Origin: Listeria grayi DSM 20601
Lineage (GTDB): Bacteria > Bacillota > Bacilli > Lactobacillales > Listeriaceae
Length of the DNA: 64,000 bases
Reading direction: 5' to 3'
Assembly: GCF_000148995.1 (NCBI RefSeq)
Contig: NZ_GL538352.1
Span: forward strand, 1-64,000
Position 1 is the stretch's first letter. Every line of letters begins with the position of its first letter. Of the stretch, positions 16,188 through 25,105 are shown in pieces. A model generated the notes under the pieces. The model was not told where the DNA came from, made no database searches, and was given only the letters and a program-made list of their open reading frames with translations. The position numbers and the translations under genes were made by a program.

Positions 16188-17033
16188 ATGAAAACAGCAC
16201 TGATCACAGGGGCGAACACGGGAATGGGATATGCAACGACGGTCGCTTTGGCAAAGCAAAATATGCGTGTCGTTATGTTATGTCGTTCGAGGGAACGCGG
16301 AGAAGAAGCACGCAAAAAGGCTGTGAGTGAGAGTGGCTCACAAACGATTGCACTGCACATTGTGGATTTAAGTTCTTTTAAAAGCATTCGAGAAGCAGCA
16401 GAACAATTAAAAGTCCTTTATCCGGTGATTGACATTATGATCAATAATGCAGGTGTGGTGACGACGAAAAAAGAATATACCAAGGATGGCTTCGAAAAAA
16501 TGATGGGTGTCAACTACTTGGGGCATTTTTTGTTGACCAATTTACTTCTTCCGAATATGGAAGCAGCAGATGCAGGCCGGATCGTCGTGGTGTCATCGGG
16601 AGCTTATAAATTTAGTCCGCTCTATTTGGATGACTTTAATTCTGATCAGCGTTTCAGCATTTGGAAAAATTATGGACGCTCGAAATTGGCGAATCTGCTG
16701 TTTGCTAGGGAACTGGCGCGACGGCTTTCGAGAACAAATGTCACGGTCAACGCGCTGCATCCAGGAGCAGTTGCGACAAGTCTTGGAGTAAATCGCGACA
16801 CGGGATTTGGAAAAAGTATCACGGCGCTACTAAAGCCGTTTTTCCGTTCAGCGGAAAAGGGAGCCGAAACAGCGGTGTACTTAGCGACATCAGAGGAAGT
16901 AAAAGATATTACTGGGGAATATTTCTATAATAAGAAAATCAAGGCGACAAAAGGGGAAGCGAATAATTTAGAGCTTGCTGAGCAGTTGTGGCAAAAGAGT
17001 GAAGTCTACACGGAACTAGCGACGAAAGCATAA
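16188..17033 (+). CDS. Short-chain dehydrogenase/reductase
   Basis: 281 residues, ATG 16188 after ATGGAGGGA. Classical SDR features: TGANTGMG cofactor motif (8-15), NNAG (~87-90), catalytic Ser in VVSSGAY and the YGRSK box (Tyr/Lys). CRSRERG after strand two suggests NADP(H) preference through Arg. The length and LHPGAVAT segment resemble retinol-dehydrogenase-like SDRs. The substrate is unknown. It is a single gene with its own terminator between the sugar genes. Confidence 0.9.
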   Translation: MKTALITGANTGMGYATTVALAKQNMRVVMLCRSRERGEEARKKAVSESGSQTIALHIVDLSSFKSIREAAEQLKVLYPVIDIMINNAGVVTTKKEYTKDGFEKMMGVNYLGHFLLTNLLLPNMEAADAGRIVVVSSGAYKFSPLYLDDFNSDQRFSIWKNYGRSKLANLLFARELARRLSRTNVTVNALHPGAVATSLGVNRDTGFGKSITALLKPFFRSAEKGAETAVYLATSEEVKDITGEYFYNKKIKATKGEANNLELAEQLWQKSEVYTELATKA

Positions 17034-17068
17034 AAAAGGATTTAGCCATTGTGCTAAATCCTTTTTTT
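17033..17068. terminator. Bidirectional terminator
   Basis: AAAGGATTTAGC / GCTAAATCCTTT hairpin with A and T runs on either side, between the convergent SDR and GH4 genes. Confidence 0.88.
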
Positions 17069-17069
17069 C

Positions 17070-18389
17070 TTATTTTTGGAAGAAATTTGGTAAATATTCT
17101 TTGTGCGCTTCTAATAACTCATCCAGTAATTCACGAGCTACCGCATCGCTTGGTGTAAGCGGGTTGATCGTCATTGCGAGTAATGCTTTATCATAATCGC
17201 CAGTAACCGCAGCTTCAGCAGTCAAGCGTTCAAACGTTTTGATTTCTTGAACGATACCGTTGATCGCAATTGGAAGATGGCCGCTTGCTAGCGGGATCGG
17301 ACCTTGACGAGTAATCACGCAGTTTGTTTCTACAGCGGAATCAGGATCGATATCAAGGATCGCGCCGTTATTACGGGTGTTGACGATTTGGATATCACGT
17401 TTATCATTATAGATCGAGTTGATCAAGTTACAAGCTGCTTCGCTGTAATAAGCTCCGCCGCGTTGTTCTAATTGTTTTGGTTTTTCAGCTAATTCTTCTT
17501 GTTTATAAAGTTCGAAAAGTTCTTTTTCTACGCCTTTTACAACTTCAGCACGAGTACCATGTTTCGCATAAGCTGCTTCTTGGTCCTCAAGTTGTTGTTT
17601 TGTTTGCCAGTAGTAGCGCAAGTAATCGATCGGGATCATGTTTAGTGTGCGTAAGAATGTTTTATCCCAGCCAGTAGCATTGATGTTTTTCAAATTAGAA
17701 CCTTGTTCGTCTTCTGTCATTTTGTAAACGACATCGCTGGTTACGTCTTTACCATTATGATAAACAGCTTTTGCGAATACCATGTGGTTCAAGCCGACAA
17801 ATTCGACATAGATCTCGCTAACGTCGACACCTAGTGTTTTTGCGATGTTGCGTTCAATACCGATCGGTCCGTTACAAAGACCAACGACTTTCTTTTGGTT
17901 ACTATAGCGAAGGACTGCTTCTGTTACCATTCCAGCTGGGTTGGCAAAGTTGATCAGCCAAGCATCTGGACAAAGGCGTTCCATATCTTTACAGATGTCT
18001 AAAATAACGGGTATCGTACGAAGCCCTTTGAACATACCGCCTGGTCCGTTTGTTTCTTGACCAACCACGCCGTGACTGTTTGGAATACGTTCATCTTTCA
18101 CACGAGCATCTAATAAACCGACACGTAATTGTGTTGTAACGAAATCGGCACCTTTCAAAGCTTCTTCGCGGTCTAGTGTTAAATGGATCTCAATATCGGC
18201 ACCAGCTTTTTCTACCATGCGTTTTGCTAGGCTACCAACGATTTCTAGTTTTTCTTTACCAGCTTCTACGTCTACCAGCCAAATTTCGCGAACCGGAAGT
18301 TCAGCTTGACGTTTGATGAAACCTTCGATCAATTCTGGTGTATAGCTGGATCCACCACCAATTGTAGCGATTTTAATACCATTAGTCAT
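17070..18389 (-). CDS. GH4 6-phospho-beta-glucosidase (first copy)
   Basis: 439 residues. GH4 hydrolases use NAD+ and a divalent metal: the dinucleotide motif IATIGGGSSYTPEL is at 7-20, VGQETNGPGGMFKGLRTIP at ~105-125, INFANPAGMVTEA at ~147, the metal-binding GLCNGPIG Cys at ~170 and FVGLNHM with the metal His at ~198. It should split 6-phospho-beta-glucosides delivered by a PTS, such as cellobiose or deacetylated chitobiose phosphate (a ChbF-like role given the ChbG gene nearby). ATG 18389 follows GTGGAGGAA. Divergent from the intact RpiR gene. A second GH4 copy lies at 22218. Confidence 0.93.
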   Translation of the reverse strand: MTNGIKIATIGGGSSYTPELIEGFIKRQAELPVREIWLVDVEAGKEKLEIVGSLAKRMVEKAGADIEIHLTLDREEALKGADFVTTQLRVGLLDARVKDERIPNSHGVVGQETNGPGGMFKGLRTIPVILDICKDMERLCPDAWLINFANPAGMVTEAVLRYSNQKKVVGLCNGPIGIERNIAKTLGVDVSEIYVEFVGLNHMVFAKAVYHNGKDVTSDVVYKMTEDEQGSNLKNINATGWDKTFLRTLNMIPIDYLRYYWQTKQQLEDQEAAYAKHGTRAEVVKGVEKELFELYKQEELAEKPKQLEQRGGAYYSEAACNLINSIYNDKRDIQIVNTRNNGAILDIDPDSAVETNCVITRQGPIPLASGHLPIAINGIVQEIKTFERLTAEAAVTGDYDKALLAMTINPLTPSDAVARELLDELLEAHKEYLPNFFQK

Positions 18390-18538
18390 GTGTATTCCTC
18401 CACTCTATCATTTTCAGCAAAAGCGAAAATGTAAGCCCTTGCTTTCTGTATATCTCTAGTATAGAACTTCCGCAAAAAAATACTAGGCTTTTGGATGAGT
18501 TCGGGAAGGATTTTAAAAAAAGGAAATTGTCACATTTG

Positions 18539-18555
18539 TGTAACGACTTGTTACA
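18539..18555. promoter_or_regulatory. Candidate RpiR operator TGTAAC-N5-GTTACA
   Basis: Perfect inverted repeat in the GH4/RpiR divergent region, 30 bases upstream of the RpiR start, where autoregulation would act. It shares half-sites with the region of the paralogous RpiR gene at 13835-13862. Confidence 0.5.
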
Positions 18556-18584
18556 TGATAAAATGGCAGAGAGGAGGGGTCGAC

Positions 18585-19337
18585 GTGCTTTTTTTAAATC
18601 ATAATGTAGAATTGAATGACACAGAACTGTCGATTTATAATTATATAGTTGGGAATTTGGATAAAGTCGTATATATGCGGATCCGGGATTTAGCTGATGA
18701 GATCCATGTCAGTACCACAACGATCTTGCGCTTTTGCCGCAAGTTCGAGTGTAATGGTTTTTCGGAGTTTCGTGTAAAACTGCAGATCTATGCAGAAAAA
18801 CAGAAAAAGACAAAGGTGGATATGTCAGATGAAACCACGTATATTGATTTTTTGAAGCGCACGGCTGAACCCCAGTTTAAAATGAAAGTAAAAGAAGCAG
18901 TCAAGATCCTGCTCGAAACGGAGTTGGTTTTATTCGTCGGGATCGGAGCTTCCGGCGTGATCGCGGAGTATGGTGCATTATACTTTTCGTCATTATTTAC
19001 ACTTGCTTTGAATATTGAAGATCCGCTGAATCATCCATTTGACCATTTATCTGATAAGTTGTCCGACCGGATCTGTTTGATCGCTGTTTCAGTAGAAGGA
19101 GAGAATGAGGATATCATTCGTTACATCCACCAATTGAAGCAACAGCGCTGCAAGATCATATCCATTACCAACAGTTCCAAATCGACCATCGCCAGATTGT
19201 CAGATGCCAATATCGCTTATTATATCAATAAAGAGAAATACATCGAAGCTAACATTACTTCCCAGCTTCCGGCGCTTTATACGATCGAGAGTATCGCGCG
19301 GGAGATCAGGGCGGAGTTGGATCAAGAAGAAATTTGA
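18585..19337 (+). CDS. RpiR-family transcriptional regulator
   Basis: 250 residues from GTG 18585, six bases after GAGGAGGGG; an upstream in-frame ATG lacks a ribosome binding site. Starting here the protein aligns with the RpiR pseudogene (MLFLN against MLFLD). N-terminal HTH_6 (RDLADEIHVSTTTILRFCRKFECNGFSEFR) and C-terminal SIS domain (LVLFVGIGASGVIAEYGALYFSS), which binds a phosphosugar. It is divergent from the first GH4 gene and probably controls it and itself through the TGTAAC-N5-GTTACA palindrome. Confidence 0.9.
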   Translation: MLFLNHNVELNDTELSIYNYIVGNLDKVVYMRIRDLADEIHVSTTTILRFCRKFECNGFSEFRVKLQIYAEKQKKTKVDMSDETTYIDFLKRTAEPQFKMKVKEAVKILLETELVLFVGIGASGVIAEYGALYFSSLFTLALNIEDPLNHPFDHLSDKLSDRICLIAVSVEGENEDIIRYIHQLKQQRCKIISITNSSKSTIARLSDANIAYYINKEKYIEANITSQLPALYTIESIAREIRAELDQEEI

Positions 19338-19437
19338 GAATAGACATAAACACGTGGATAAATATATGATAGAAGTTATATTATTTTTCATGCTATACTA
19401 AAAAGAAAATAAATGAAAATCGAAGGAGTGAAGGATA

Positions 19438-19707
19438 GTGCGTGCAATTCTTACGGTAATTGGGAAAGATAGTGTGGGGATCATTGCCGGTGTCAGTCAA
19501 AAGTTAGCGGAGCTGGACATCAATATTTTAGATGTCAGCCAGACGATCATGGATGGCTATTTTACTATGATGATGATGCTTGATCTGCAGGAAGAACATG
19601 TGGATTTCAGTCATATCAAAGAGGAATTGAATGAGAAGGGACAGGCACTCCAGGTCACGATCAACATTCAGCGAGAAGAGATTTTCAATAATATGCATAA
19701 ATTATAA
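19438..19707 (+). CDS. ACT-domain protein (UPF0237 type)
   Basis: 89 residues from GTG 19438 with GAAGGAG upstream. The whole protein is one ACT domain: [36 protein letters not shown] is the typical first half with the ligand-binding DSVGI loop. Proteins of this type are paired with the UPF0210 gene, which follows after 20 bases, in many Firmicutes. A regulatory, small-molecule-binding role is likely; the ligand is unknown. Confidence 0.92.
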   Translation: MRAILTVIGKDSVGIIAGVSQKLAELDINILDVSQTIMDGYFTMMMMLDLQEEHVDFSHIKEELNEKGQALQVTINIQREEIFNNMHKL

Positions 19708-19727
19708 AGGAATGGGGGAGTGTACCG

Positions 19728-21083
19728 ATGGAAACAGCGCAAATTCTGGAAACGATCCGGATGATCGAAGAAGAAAAATTAGATATCCGCACGATCACGA
19801 TGGGAATATCACTTTTGGATTGTATCGATAGCGATGGCGAAAAGTCGCGGCAAAAAATCTACAATAAAATCGTTGGTTTGGCTAAGAACTTGGTTCAGGT
19901 CGGAGATGAGATCGAAATGGAATATGGCATCCCCATCATTAATAAACGGATCTCAGTGACGCCAATCGCCATTATTGCTGGGGCAAGTGACGACAAAGAT
20001 TACGTTGCTTATGCGCACACGCTTGATGCGGCGGCAAAAGCGGTCGGGGTAAACTTTATTGGTGGCTTTTCAGCGTTGGTACAAAAAGGGTACCACAAGG
20101 GTGATGAGATCCTGATTCGGTCGATTCCACAGGCATTAGCAGAAACGGAGCGGGTGTGCAGTTCTGTCAATATCGGTTCAACACGCGCGGGGATCAACAT
20201 GGATGCTGTTCGGCAAATGGGAGAGGTCATTAAGGAAACAGCTGAGCTTACAGCTGACTCGCAAGGTCTAGGTTGCGCGAAGTTGGTCGTTTTTGCGAAC
20301 AGTGTAGAAGATAATCCTTTCATGGCGGGCGCTTTCCATGGTGTTGGCGAGGCAGATTGTGTGATCAACGTCGGTGTCAGTGGTCCTGGTGTTGTGAAAC
20401 GCGCTTTGGAGAAAGTGAAAGGGGAAAGTTTTGATATCGTAGCAGAAACGGTAAAACAAACTGCTTTCAAAATCACGCGAATGGGTGAATTAGTTGGTCG
20501 AGTAGCATCGGAAAAGCTAGGCGTACCGTTTGGCATTGTCGATCTATCGCTTGCGCCAACTCCGGCGATCGGTGATTCCGTGGCACATATTTTAGAAGAA
20601 ATGGGCTTGGAAATGGTCGGCACCCATGGAACGACAGCGGCACTGGCCTTACTGAACGATGCGGTCAAAAAGGGCGGCGTTATGGCATGCGGACACGTCG
20701 GCGGACTTTCCGGCGCATTTATTCCTGTTTCGGAAGATGCCGGAATGATCGCAGCAGTGGAGCAGGGCGTGATGAATTTGGAAAAACTGGAAGCAATGAC
20801 GGCTATCTGTTCAGTAGGATTGGATATGATCGCTGTACCGGGAGAAACTTCTGCAGCAACACTTGCAGCGATGATCGCAGACGAAGCAGCCATCGGAGTC
20901 ATCAATAATAAGACTACGGCAGTTCGCATTATTCCAGCAGTCGGCACAAAAGTCGGCGATACCGTTGAATTTGGTGGATTACTAGGACATGCGCCTGTTA
21001 TGGCAGTGAACGAAAAATCTTCTGCAGATTTTATTGCCCGAGGCGGCCGAATCCCTGCACCGATCCATTCTTTCAAAAATTAA
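19728..21083 (+). CDS. UPF0210 (DUF711/PFL-like) protein
   Basis: 451 residues, ATG 19728 after GAATGGGGGAG. Conserved features include [36 protein letters not shown] and [22 protein letters not shown], characteristic of UPF0210/COG2848. The fold is related to glycyl-radical-like barrels but the reaction is unknown. It forms a two-gene operon with the ACT protein and ends at a strong hairpin. Length fits the family (about 450). Confidence 0.93.
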   Translation: METAQILETIRMIEEEKLDIRTITMGISLLDCIDSDGEKSRQKIYNKIVGLAKNLVQVGDEIEMEYGIPIINKRISVTPIAIIAGASDDKDYVAYAHTLDAAAKAVGVNFIGGFSALVQKGYHKGDEILIRSIPQALAETERVCSSVNIGSTRAGINMDAVRQMGEVIKETAELTADSQGLGCAKLVVFANSVEDNPFMAGAFHGVGEADCVINVGVSGPGVVKRALEKVKGESFDIVAETVKQTAFKITRMGELVGRVASEKLGVPFGIVDLSLAPTPAIGDSVAHILEEMGLEMVGTHGTTAALALLNDAVKKGGVMACGHVGGLSGAFIPVSEDAGMIAAVEQGVMNLEKLEAMTAICSVGLDMIAVPGETSAATLAAMIADEAAIGVINNKTTAVRIIPAVGTKVGDTVEFGGLLGHAPVMAVNEKSSADFIARGGRIPAPIHSFKN

Positions 21084-21086
21084 AAA

Positions 21087-21122
21087 AAGCGGCTTGCTCT
21101 GATTTAGAGCAAGCCTTTTTTA
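21087..21122. terminator. Bidirectional terminator
   Basis: GGCTTGCTCT / AGAGCAAGCC with A and T runs on either side, between convergent UPF0210 and LacI genes. Confidence 0.9.
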
Positions 21123-22091
21123 TGTCGTTTTTCGCACCACCAAATGAAAATCAAGCTCTAACAGCGGTGTGCTTTCATTATTTAAATAATTATTAATGAT
21201 CGTAAACGCATTTTCGCCTTGTTTATCGACTGGGTAATGGATCGTAGTGATATCCAGCAAATGCGCAACGTCCATATCGTCAAAGCCACATACGGCAAAG
21301 TCATCCGGCACCGTGATTCCTAAGCGACGTGCTTCTGTTACCAATCCAGCAGCGAAAAAATCTGCTGAGGTAATGAACGCATCCGGTTTCACGCCGGCCT
21401 GTGCTTTCCACCAATGCGCGAGCTTTTCACCATCCTTGCGATGCGCCTGGCTGTGGATATGCGGAAACAGCCGACTATCCAAATCATATTTCACGCAAAA
21501 ATCTTCATACGCATCCATGCGACTTTTTGTATTCAATCCATTGATATTGCCATACACATTCATGATCCGGCGGTATCCTTGTGCATAAAGGTGCTCCAGT
21601 CCAAGCATGTAGCCGTCATACTGATTCATAAATACGGAAGCAACGCTGCTATTTTCGATCCGCTGCCAAGTCACGATCGGACCGTATTTCGTATAATGCT
21701 CGATCACATCCCAGTCATTCAAACGAATCGCCAGAACTAGGCCGTCCAGCTGCTTTCGACGCAACATCTCAAGTGCTTCCATTTCTTTCGATTTATCCAA
21801 GCCAGTCACAAACAGCGTTACATTATAATTTTTTGCTTGGGCAGCGATGGTAAAGCTTTTCAAAAAAACATTCAGCGAGTCGGAAAAAAGCGGTGCAACA
21901 ATGCCGATCAGTTTCGTCGCCCCTTTTTTCAGCGAAACTGCATTTCGATTGGGAACGTAGTCCAGCTCTTTTACGATTTGCGCGACTTTTGCTTTTGTTT
22001 CCTTGCTGACATAGCCATTATTATTGATGACGCGGGATACAGTAGCAGAGGAAACCCCTGCTCGTTTAGCGATTTCTTTAATGTTTGCCAC
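21120..22091 (-). CDS. LacI-family transcriptional regulator
   Basis: 323 residues. N-terminal HTH NIKEIAKRAGVSSATVSRVINNNGYVSKETKAKV (residues 3-36), hinge, then a periplasmic-binding-like sugar domain (LIGIVAPLFSDSLN, VCGFDDMDVAHLLDITT). Divergent from the second GH4 gene, with the palindrome TGTAATGCATTACA and a cre/LacI-type site between them, so it most likely controls that gene in response to a phosphosugar or sugar. I recall the same LacI-GH4 pair in L. monocytogenes. Confidence 0.92.
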   Translation of the reverse strand: MANIKEIAKRAGVSSATVSRVINNNGYVSKETKAKVAQIVKELDYVPNRNAVSLKKGATKLIGIVAPLFSDSLNVFLKSFTIAAQAKNYNVTLFVTGLDKSKEMEALEMLRRKQLDGLVLAIRLNDWDVIEHYTKYGPIVTWQRIENSSVASVFMNQYDGYMLGLEHLYAQGYRRIMNVYGNINGLNTKSRMDAYEDFCVKYDLDSRLFPHIHSQAHRKDGEKLAHWWKAQAGVKPDAFITSADFFAAGLVTEARRLGITVPDDFAVCGFDDMDVAHLLDITTIHYPVDKQGENAFTIINNYLNNESTPLLELDFHLVVRKTT

Positions 22092-22143
22092 TCATGCACA
22101 CCTCGATTTAGAATCCTTCTTTTTTATTATAGCAAAAAAGTGC

Positions 22144-22174
22144 TTGACCTGTAATGCATTACATAGATTACGAT
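22144..22174 (+). promoter_or_regulatory. GH4 promoter with embedded palindrome
   Basis: TTGACC (22144-22149) and a weak -10 TACGAT (22169-22174) flank TGTAATGCATTACA (22150-22163), a perfect 14-bp palindrome occupying the spacer. This is a natural repressor operator for the divergent LacI gene. Confidence 0.55.
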
Positions 22175-22184
22175 AAAGAAGTAA

Positions 22185-22198
22185 TGAAAACGCTTTTA
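22185..22198 (+). promoter_or_regulatory. cre / LacI-type operator
   Basis: TGAAAACGCTTTTA matches the cre consensus at 13 of 14 positions, just upstream of the AGGAGGT ribosome binding site of the second GH4 gene. It could bind CcpA or the local LacI protein. Confidence 0.55.
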
Positions 22199-22217
22199 AA
22201 AATAGGAGGTAAACAGG

Positions 22218-23558
22218 ATGACAAAAGGTATCAAAATCGTTACGATCGGTGGGGGCTCAAGCTATACACCTGAATTAGTAGAGGGATTTATCAAACGGTA
22301 TCATGAACTGCCTATTAAAGAGTTATGGTTAGTCGACATTGAAGCTGGAAGAGAAAAATTAGAGATCGTCGGCAATATGGCGAAACGAATGGTCAAAGCA
22401 GCTGGAATCGATTGCACCGTTCATTTAACATTAGACCGCAGAGAAGCATTGAAAGATGCGGATTTTGTAACCACCCAATTTCGAGTAGGATTATTGGATG
22501 CGCGGATCAAAGACGAACGCATTCCGCTTAGCCACGGAATTATCGGTCAGGAAACAAATGGCGCCGGCGGTATGTTCAAAGCATTTCGGACGATCCCGGT
22601 TATTCTAGGAATCGTCGAAGATATGCGAGAGCTATGCCCAAATGCGTGGCTGATCAACTTTACCAATCCAGCTGGAATGGTGACAGAAGCAGTGCTTCGT
22701 TATGGCAAATGGGAGAAAGTGATTGGGTTATGTAACGTGCCGATCGGAGCAGTGAAGAGCGCTTCCGAAGTCTTAGGAAAAACGGAAGAAGAATTGTTCT
22801 TCAAATTCGCTGGCATCAATCACTTACATTGGCACCGCGTATTCGATAAAGATGGTACGGAATTGACAGAGCAAGTGATCGACGGTCTTTATGCGCCGGA
22901 TGCTAATCCAGGTAAAGTAGTAGAAAATATTAAAAACATGCGCTTCTTATATGAACAAGTAAAACATTTGAAGATGCTTCCTTGTCCATATCACCGCTAT
23001 TATTATATGACGGATGCGATGTTGAAAGAAGAATTAGCATCTTTCCACGAAGAAGGTACACGTGGCGAAGTCGTGAAAAAATTAGAAGAAAGTCTATTTG
23101 AATTATACAAAGATCCGAATTTAGATCATAAACCGGAAGAACTTTCCAAGCGCGGGGGCGCACATTATAGCGATGCCGCATGCGAGATCATTAATTCGAT
23201 CTACAACAACAAAGGTACGGTCATGGTCGTTTCGACGCGCAATAATGGGGCGATCGATGACGTTCCTTATGACAGCGCAGTAGAGATCACGAGTGTTATT
23301 CGCGGGCATGGTGCAGAACCAATCAACTTCGGGAAATTCCCTTCAGCGCAAAGAGGTCTGCTCCAAGTAATGAAAGCGATGGAAGAATTGACGATCGAAG
23401 CAGCAGTCACAGGAGATTATGCGACAGCACTGCAAGCATTCACATTGAATCCATTAGTTCCAAGCGGCGATTTAGCAAAAGAAGTATTGGATGAAATGTT
23501 GGAAGCACACAAAGCTTATTTACCACAGTTCCACCAAAAGAGTGCAGTAACGAATTGA
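22218..23558 (+). CDS. GH4 6-phospho-beta-glucosidase (second copy)
   Basis: 446 residues, ATG 22218 after AGGAGGT. Same motifs as the first copy: IVTIGGGSSYTPEL (NAD), IGQETNGAGGMFKAFRTIP, INFTNPAGMVTEA, GLCNVPIG with the metal Cys, and FAGINHLHW with the metal His. It differs from the first copy in the region after the His (HLHWHRVF against HMVFAKAV), so substrate range may differ. Preceded by a palindromic operator and cre-like site, divergent from LacI. Confidence 0.93.
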   Translation: MTKGIKIVTIGGGSSYTPELVEGFIKRYHELPIKELWLVDIEAGREKLEIVGNMAKRMVKAAGIDCTVHLTLDRREALKDADFVTTQFRVGLLDARIKDERIPLSHGIIGQETNGAGGMFKAFRTIPVILGIVEDMRELCPNAWLINFTNPAGMVTEAVLRYGKWEKVIGLCNVPIGAVKSASEVLGKTEEELFFKFAGINHLHWHRVFDKDGTELTEQVIDGLYAPDANPGKVVENIKNMRFLYEQVKHLKMLPCPYHRYYYMTDAMLKEELASFHEEGTRGEVVKKLEESLFELYKDPNLDHKPEELSKRGGAHYSDAACEIINSIYNNKGTVMVVSTRNNGAIDDVPYDSAVEITSVIRGHGAEPINFGKFPSAQRGLLQVMKAMEELTIEAAVTGDYATALQAFTLNPLVPSGDLAKEVLDEMLEAHKAYLPQFHQKSAVTN

Positions 23559-23568
23559 TGTTGACAGA

Positions 23569-23604
23569 AAAAAGCGCCGACCCGCGAGGGCCAGCGCTTT
23601 TTTT
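23569..23604. terminator. Bidirectional terminator
   Basis: AAAAAAGCGC ... GCGCTTTTTT with an imperfect CCGACCC / GGGCC inner stem, between the GH4 and DUF1304 genes. Confidence 0.82.
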
Positions 23605-23606
23605 TA

Positions 23607-23975
23607 TTAAGCTAATAAAACGAAGATCAATGCAAGGATCGCCGGGATCCCTTGTTTGATCAAGATCCCTTTGTTGGCTGTAAAAGTGCCAAATAGAGCA
23701 GCAATGATCACACAACTTAAAAAGAATAAGATGACCGAAGTCGCAAACGCTGCGGGTGCAAAAAACAATCCCCAGAACAGCCCTGCTGCCAAGAAGCCAT
23801 TGTATAATCCTTGATTGGCAAATAGACTTTGCACTTCCTTCATTTGTAAAACAGATCTTGGAACGCCAAAAGATTTTTCTGCTGCCTTGCTTGTAGAAAA
23901 GAACATTTCTAAAGCCAAGATGTATAAATGTTCTAAAGCTACAATTAAAACTAAAATAAAACTAATGATTTGCAT
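23607..23975 (-). CDS. DUF1304 membrane protein
   Basis: 122 residues with four predicted membrane helices. MQIISFILVLIVALEHLYILALEMF and the NQGLYNGFLAAGLFWG segment are hallmarks of DUF1304 (COG3759), small integral membrane proteins of unknown function. Length fits the family. Single gene with terminator shared with GH4. Confidence 0.9.
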   Translation of the reverse strand: MQIISFILVLIVALEHLYILALEMFFSTSKAAEKSFGVPRSVLQMKEVQSLFANQGLYNGFLAAGLFWGLFFAPAAFATSVILFFLSCVIIAALFGTFTANKGILIKQGIPAILALIFVLLA

Positions 23976-24063
23976 ATACAGTGCCCCTTTTCATTACATT
24001 CTAATAAGTGCTCTTTAGTATACCATGATAGGGAAAGGAGGCTCAAATGAATTGCAAATAAAT

Positions 24064-24954
24064 TTACATTACTTTTTCAACAAATTGCAATACTTTACGA
24101 GTTAATTCATTGGACGATGCTTCCAGTTGTTGAGAATTGGTCAAGCTGATTTGGACTTCCTGTTGACTGGTCAAAATACTTTCTTTCACACTTTCAAATC
24201 CTTTTTCCACCTCACCCGTGTAGCGAGTGATTCCTTTGATGCTATCTTCGACCTTCTTGATAGCTTCTTCCACTTGACCGGAAAGTTTTCGTACCTCATC
24301 AGCAACTACTGCAAAACCTCTGCCAGCCTCACCAGCTCGGGCAGCTTCGATCGCGGCATTTAGAGCTAATAAGTTAGTCTGCGTGGCGATTCCATTGATG
24401 ATCCGGACGACATCATGGATTTGCCGGGATTCCGTTGATAAATGCAGCAATTTTTCCTGACTAGATTGGTAGCTAGCTTCAATAGCGGCAAAGGTCGTTT
24501 CTAGTTCATGACCAATTCGCTGTCCGGAATTCGCTTGCTCCATTAATGCGGGAGCGACGGAAGCAAAATCATCACTAAAATTTTGGATCGTTTGGATACG
24601 CGGACTGATATCAAAAGCGATTTTTCCGATCGAAACGACTTCTCCATTTTCTAAAATCGGTAAATATGTCGCTTGCAGCCAGACTTCGTTCCCCAGTTTA
24701 TCTTTCCGCTTGAAATTATTACTAAAGTTTTTTCCCGCTAACAAGTCTTTCCAAAAAGCTTCATAAGCCGGTGAACGGTGAAAATCTGGAAAACAAAAAT
24801 CCCGATGTTCTCTCCCAATCAGTTCTTCTGGTTCATATTTTAGCGTTTTCGCAAATAGGTCATTTGCAAAGCTAACCGTTCTATCTGTATTAAATTTTAC
24901 GACCGGAACTTTCTCTATAATGGTTTCTAAAAACAATTCATCTCTATTTTTCAA
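24064..24954 (-). CDS. Soluble PAS / MCP-signal domain protein (copy 1)
   Basis: 296 residues without membrane segments. An N-terminal PAS domain (~10-120: [25 protein letters not shown], then [10 protein letters not shown]) precedes the cytoplasmic MCP signalling tip, with [33 protein letters not shown] (~193-225) as the CheA/CheW-binding hairpin. It would be a cytoplasmic chemoreceptor-like sensor of an intracellular ligand or redox state. A paralog with the same layout is at 59508-60395. ATG 24954 is preceded by AGAGGAGAG. No other chemotaxis genes are visible in the window. Confidence 0.9.
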   Translation of the reverse strand: MKNRDELFLETIIEKVPVVKFNTDRTVSFANDLFAKTLKYEPEELIGREHRDFCFPDFHRSPAYEAFWKDLLAGKNFSNNFKRKDKLGNEVWLQATYLPILENGEVVSIGKIAFDISPRIQTIQNFSDDFASVAPALMEQANSGQRIGHELETTFAAIEASYQSSQEKLLHLSTESRQIHDVVRIINGIATQTNLLALNAAIEAARAGEAGRGFAVVADEVRKLSGQVEEAIKKVEDSIKGITRYTGEVEKGFESVKESILTSQQEVQISLTNSQQLEASSNELTRKVLQFVEKVM

Positions 24955-25105
24955 AAAAATCTCTCCTCTTCATTTTATTATAAAATAATAATTACTGAAA
25001 AGAAAATAAAAAAATGAGCTTTTGGATAGAAATTAGAAATAGGAATGATATAATGTTTTTTTGTAAGCGTATACAAAAAGGAAATAAATGCAAGGGGATG
25101 AATGT

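Noticed and set aside
20009-21076. 355-codon minus-strand ORF opposite the UPF0210 gene
   Set aside because: It is the antisense shadow of a well-conserved gene with a good ribosome binding site.
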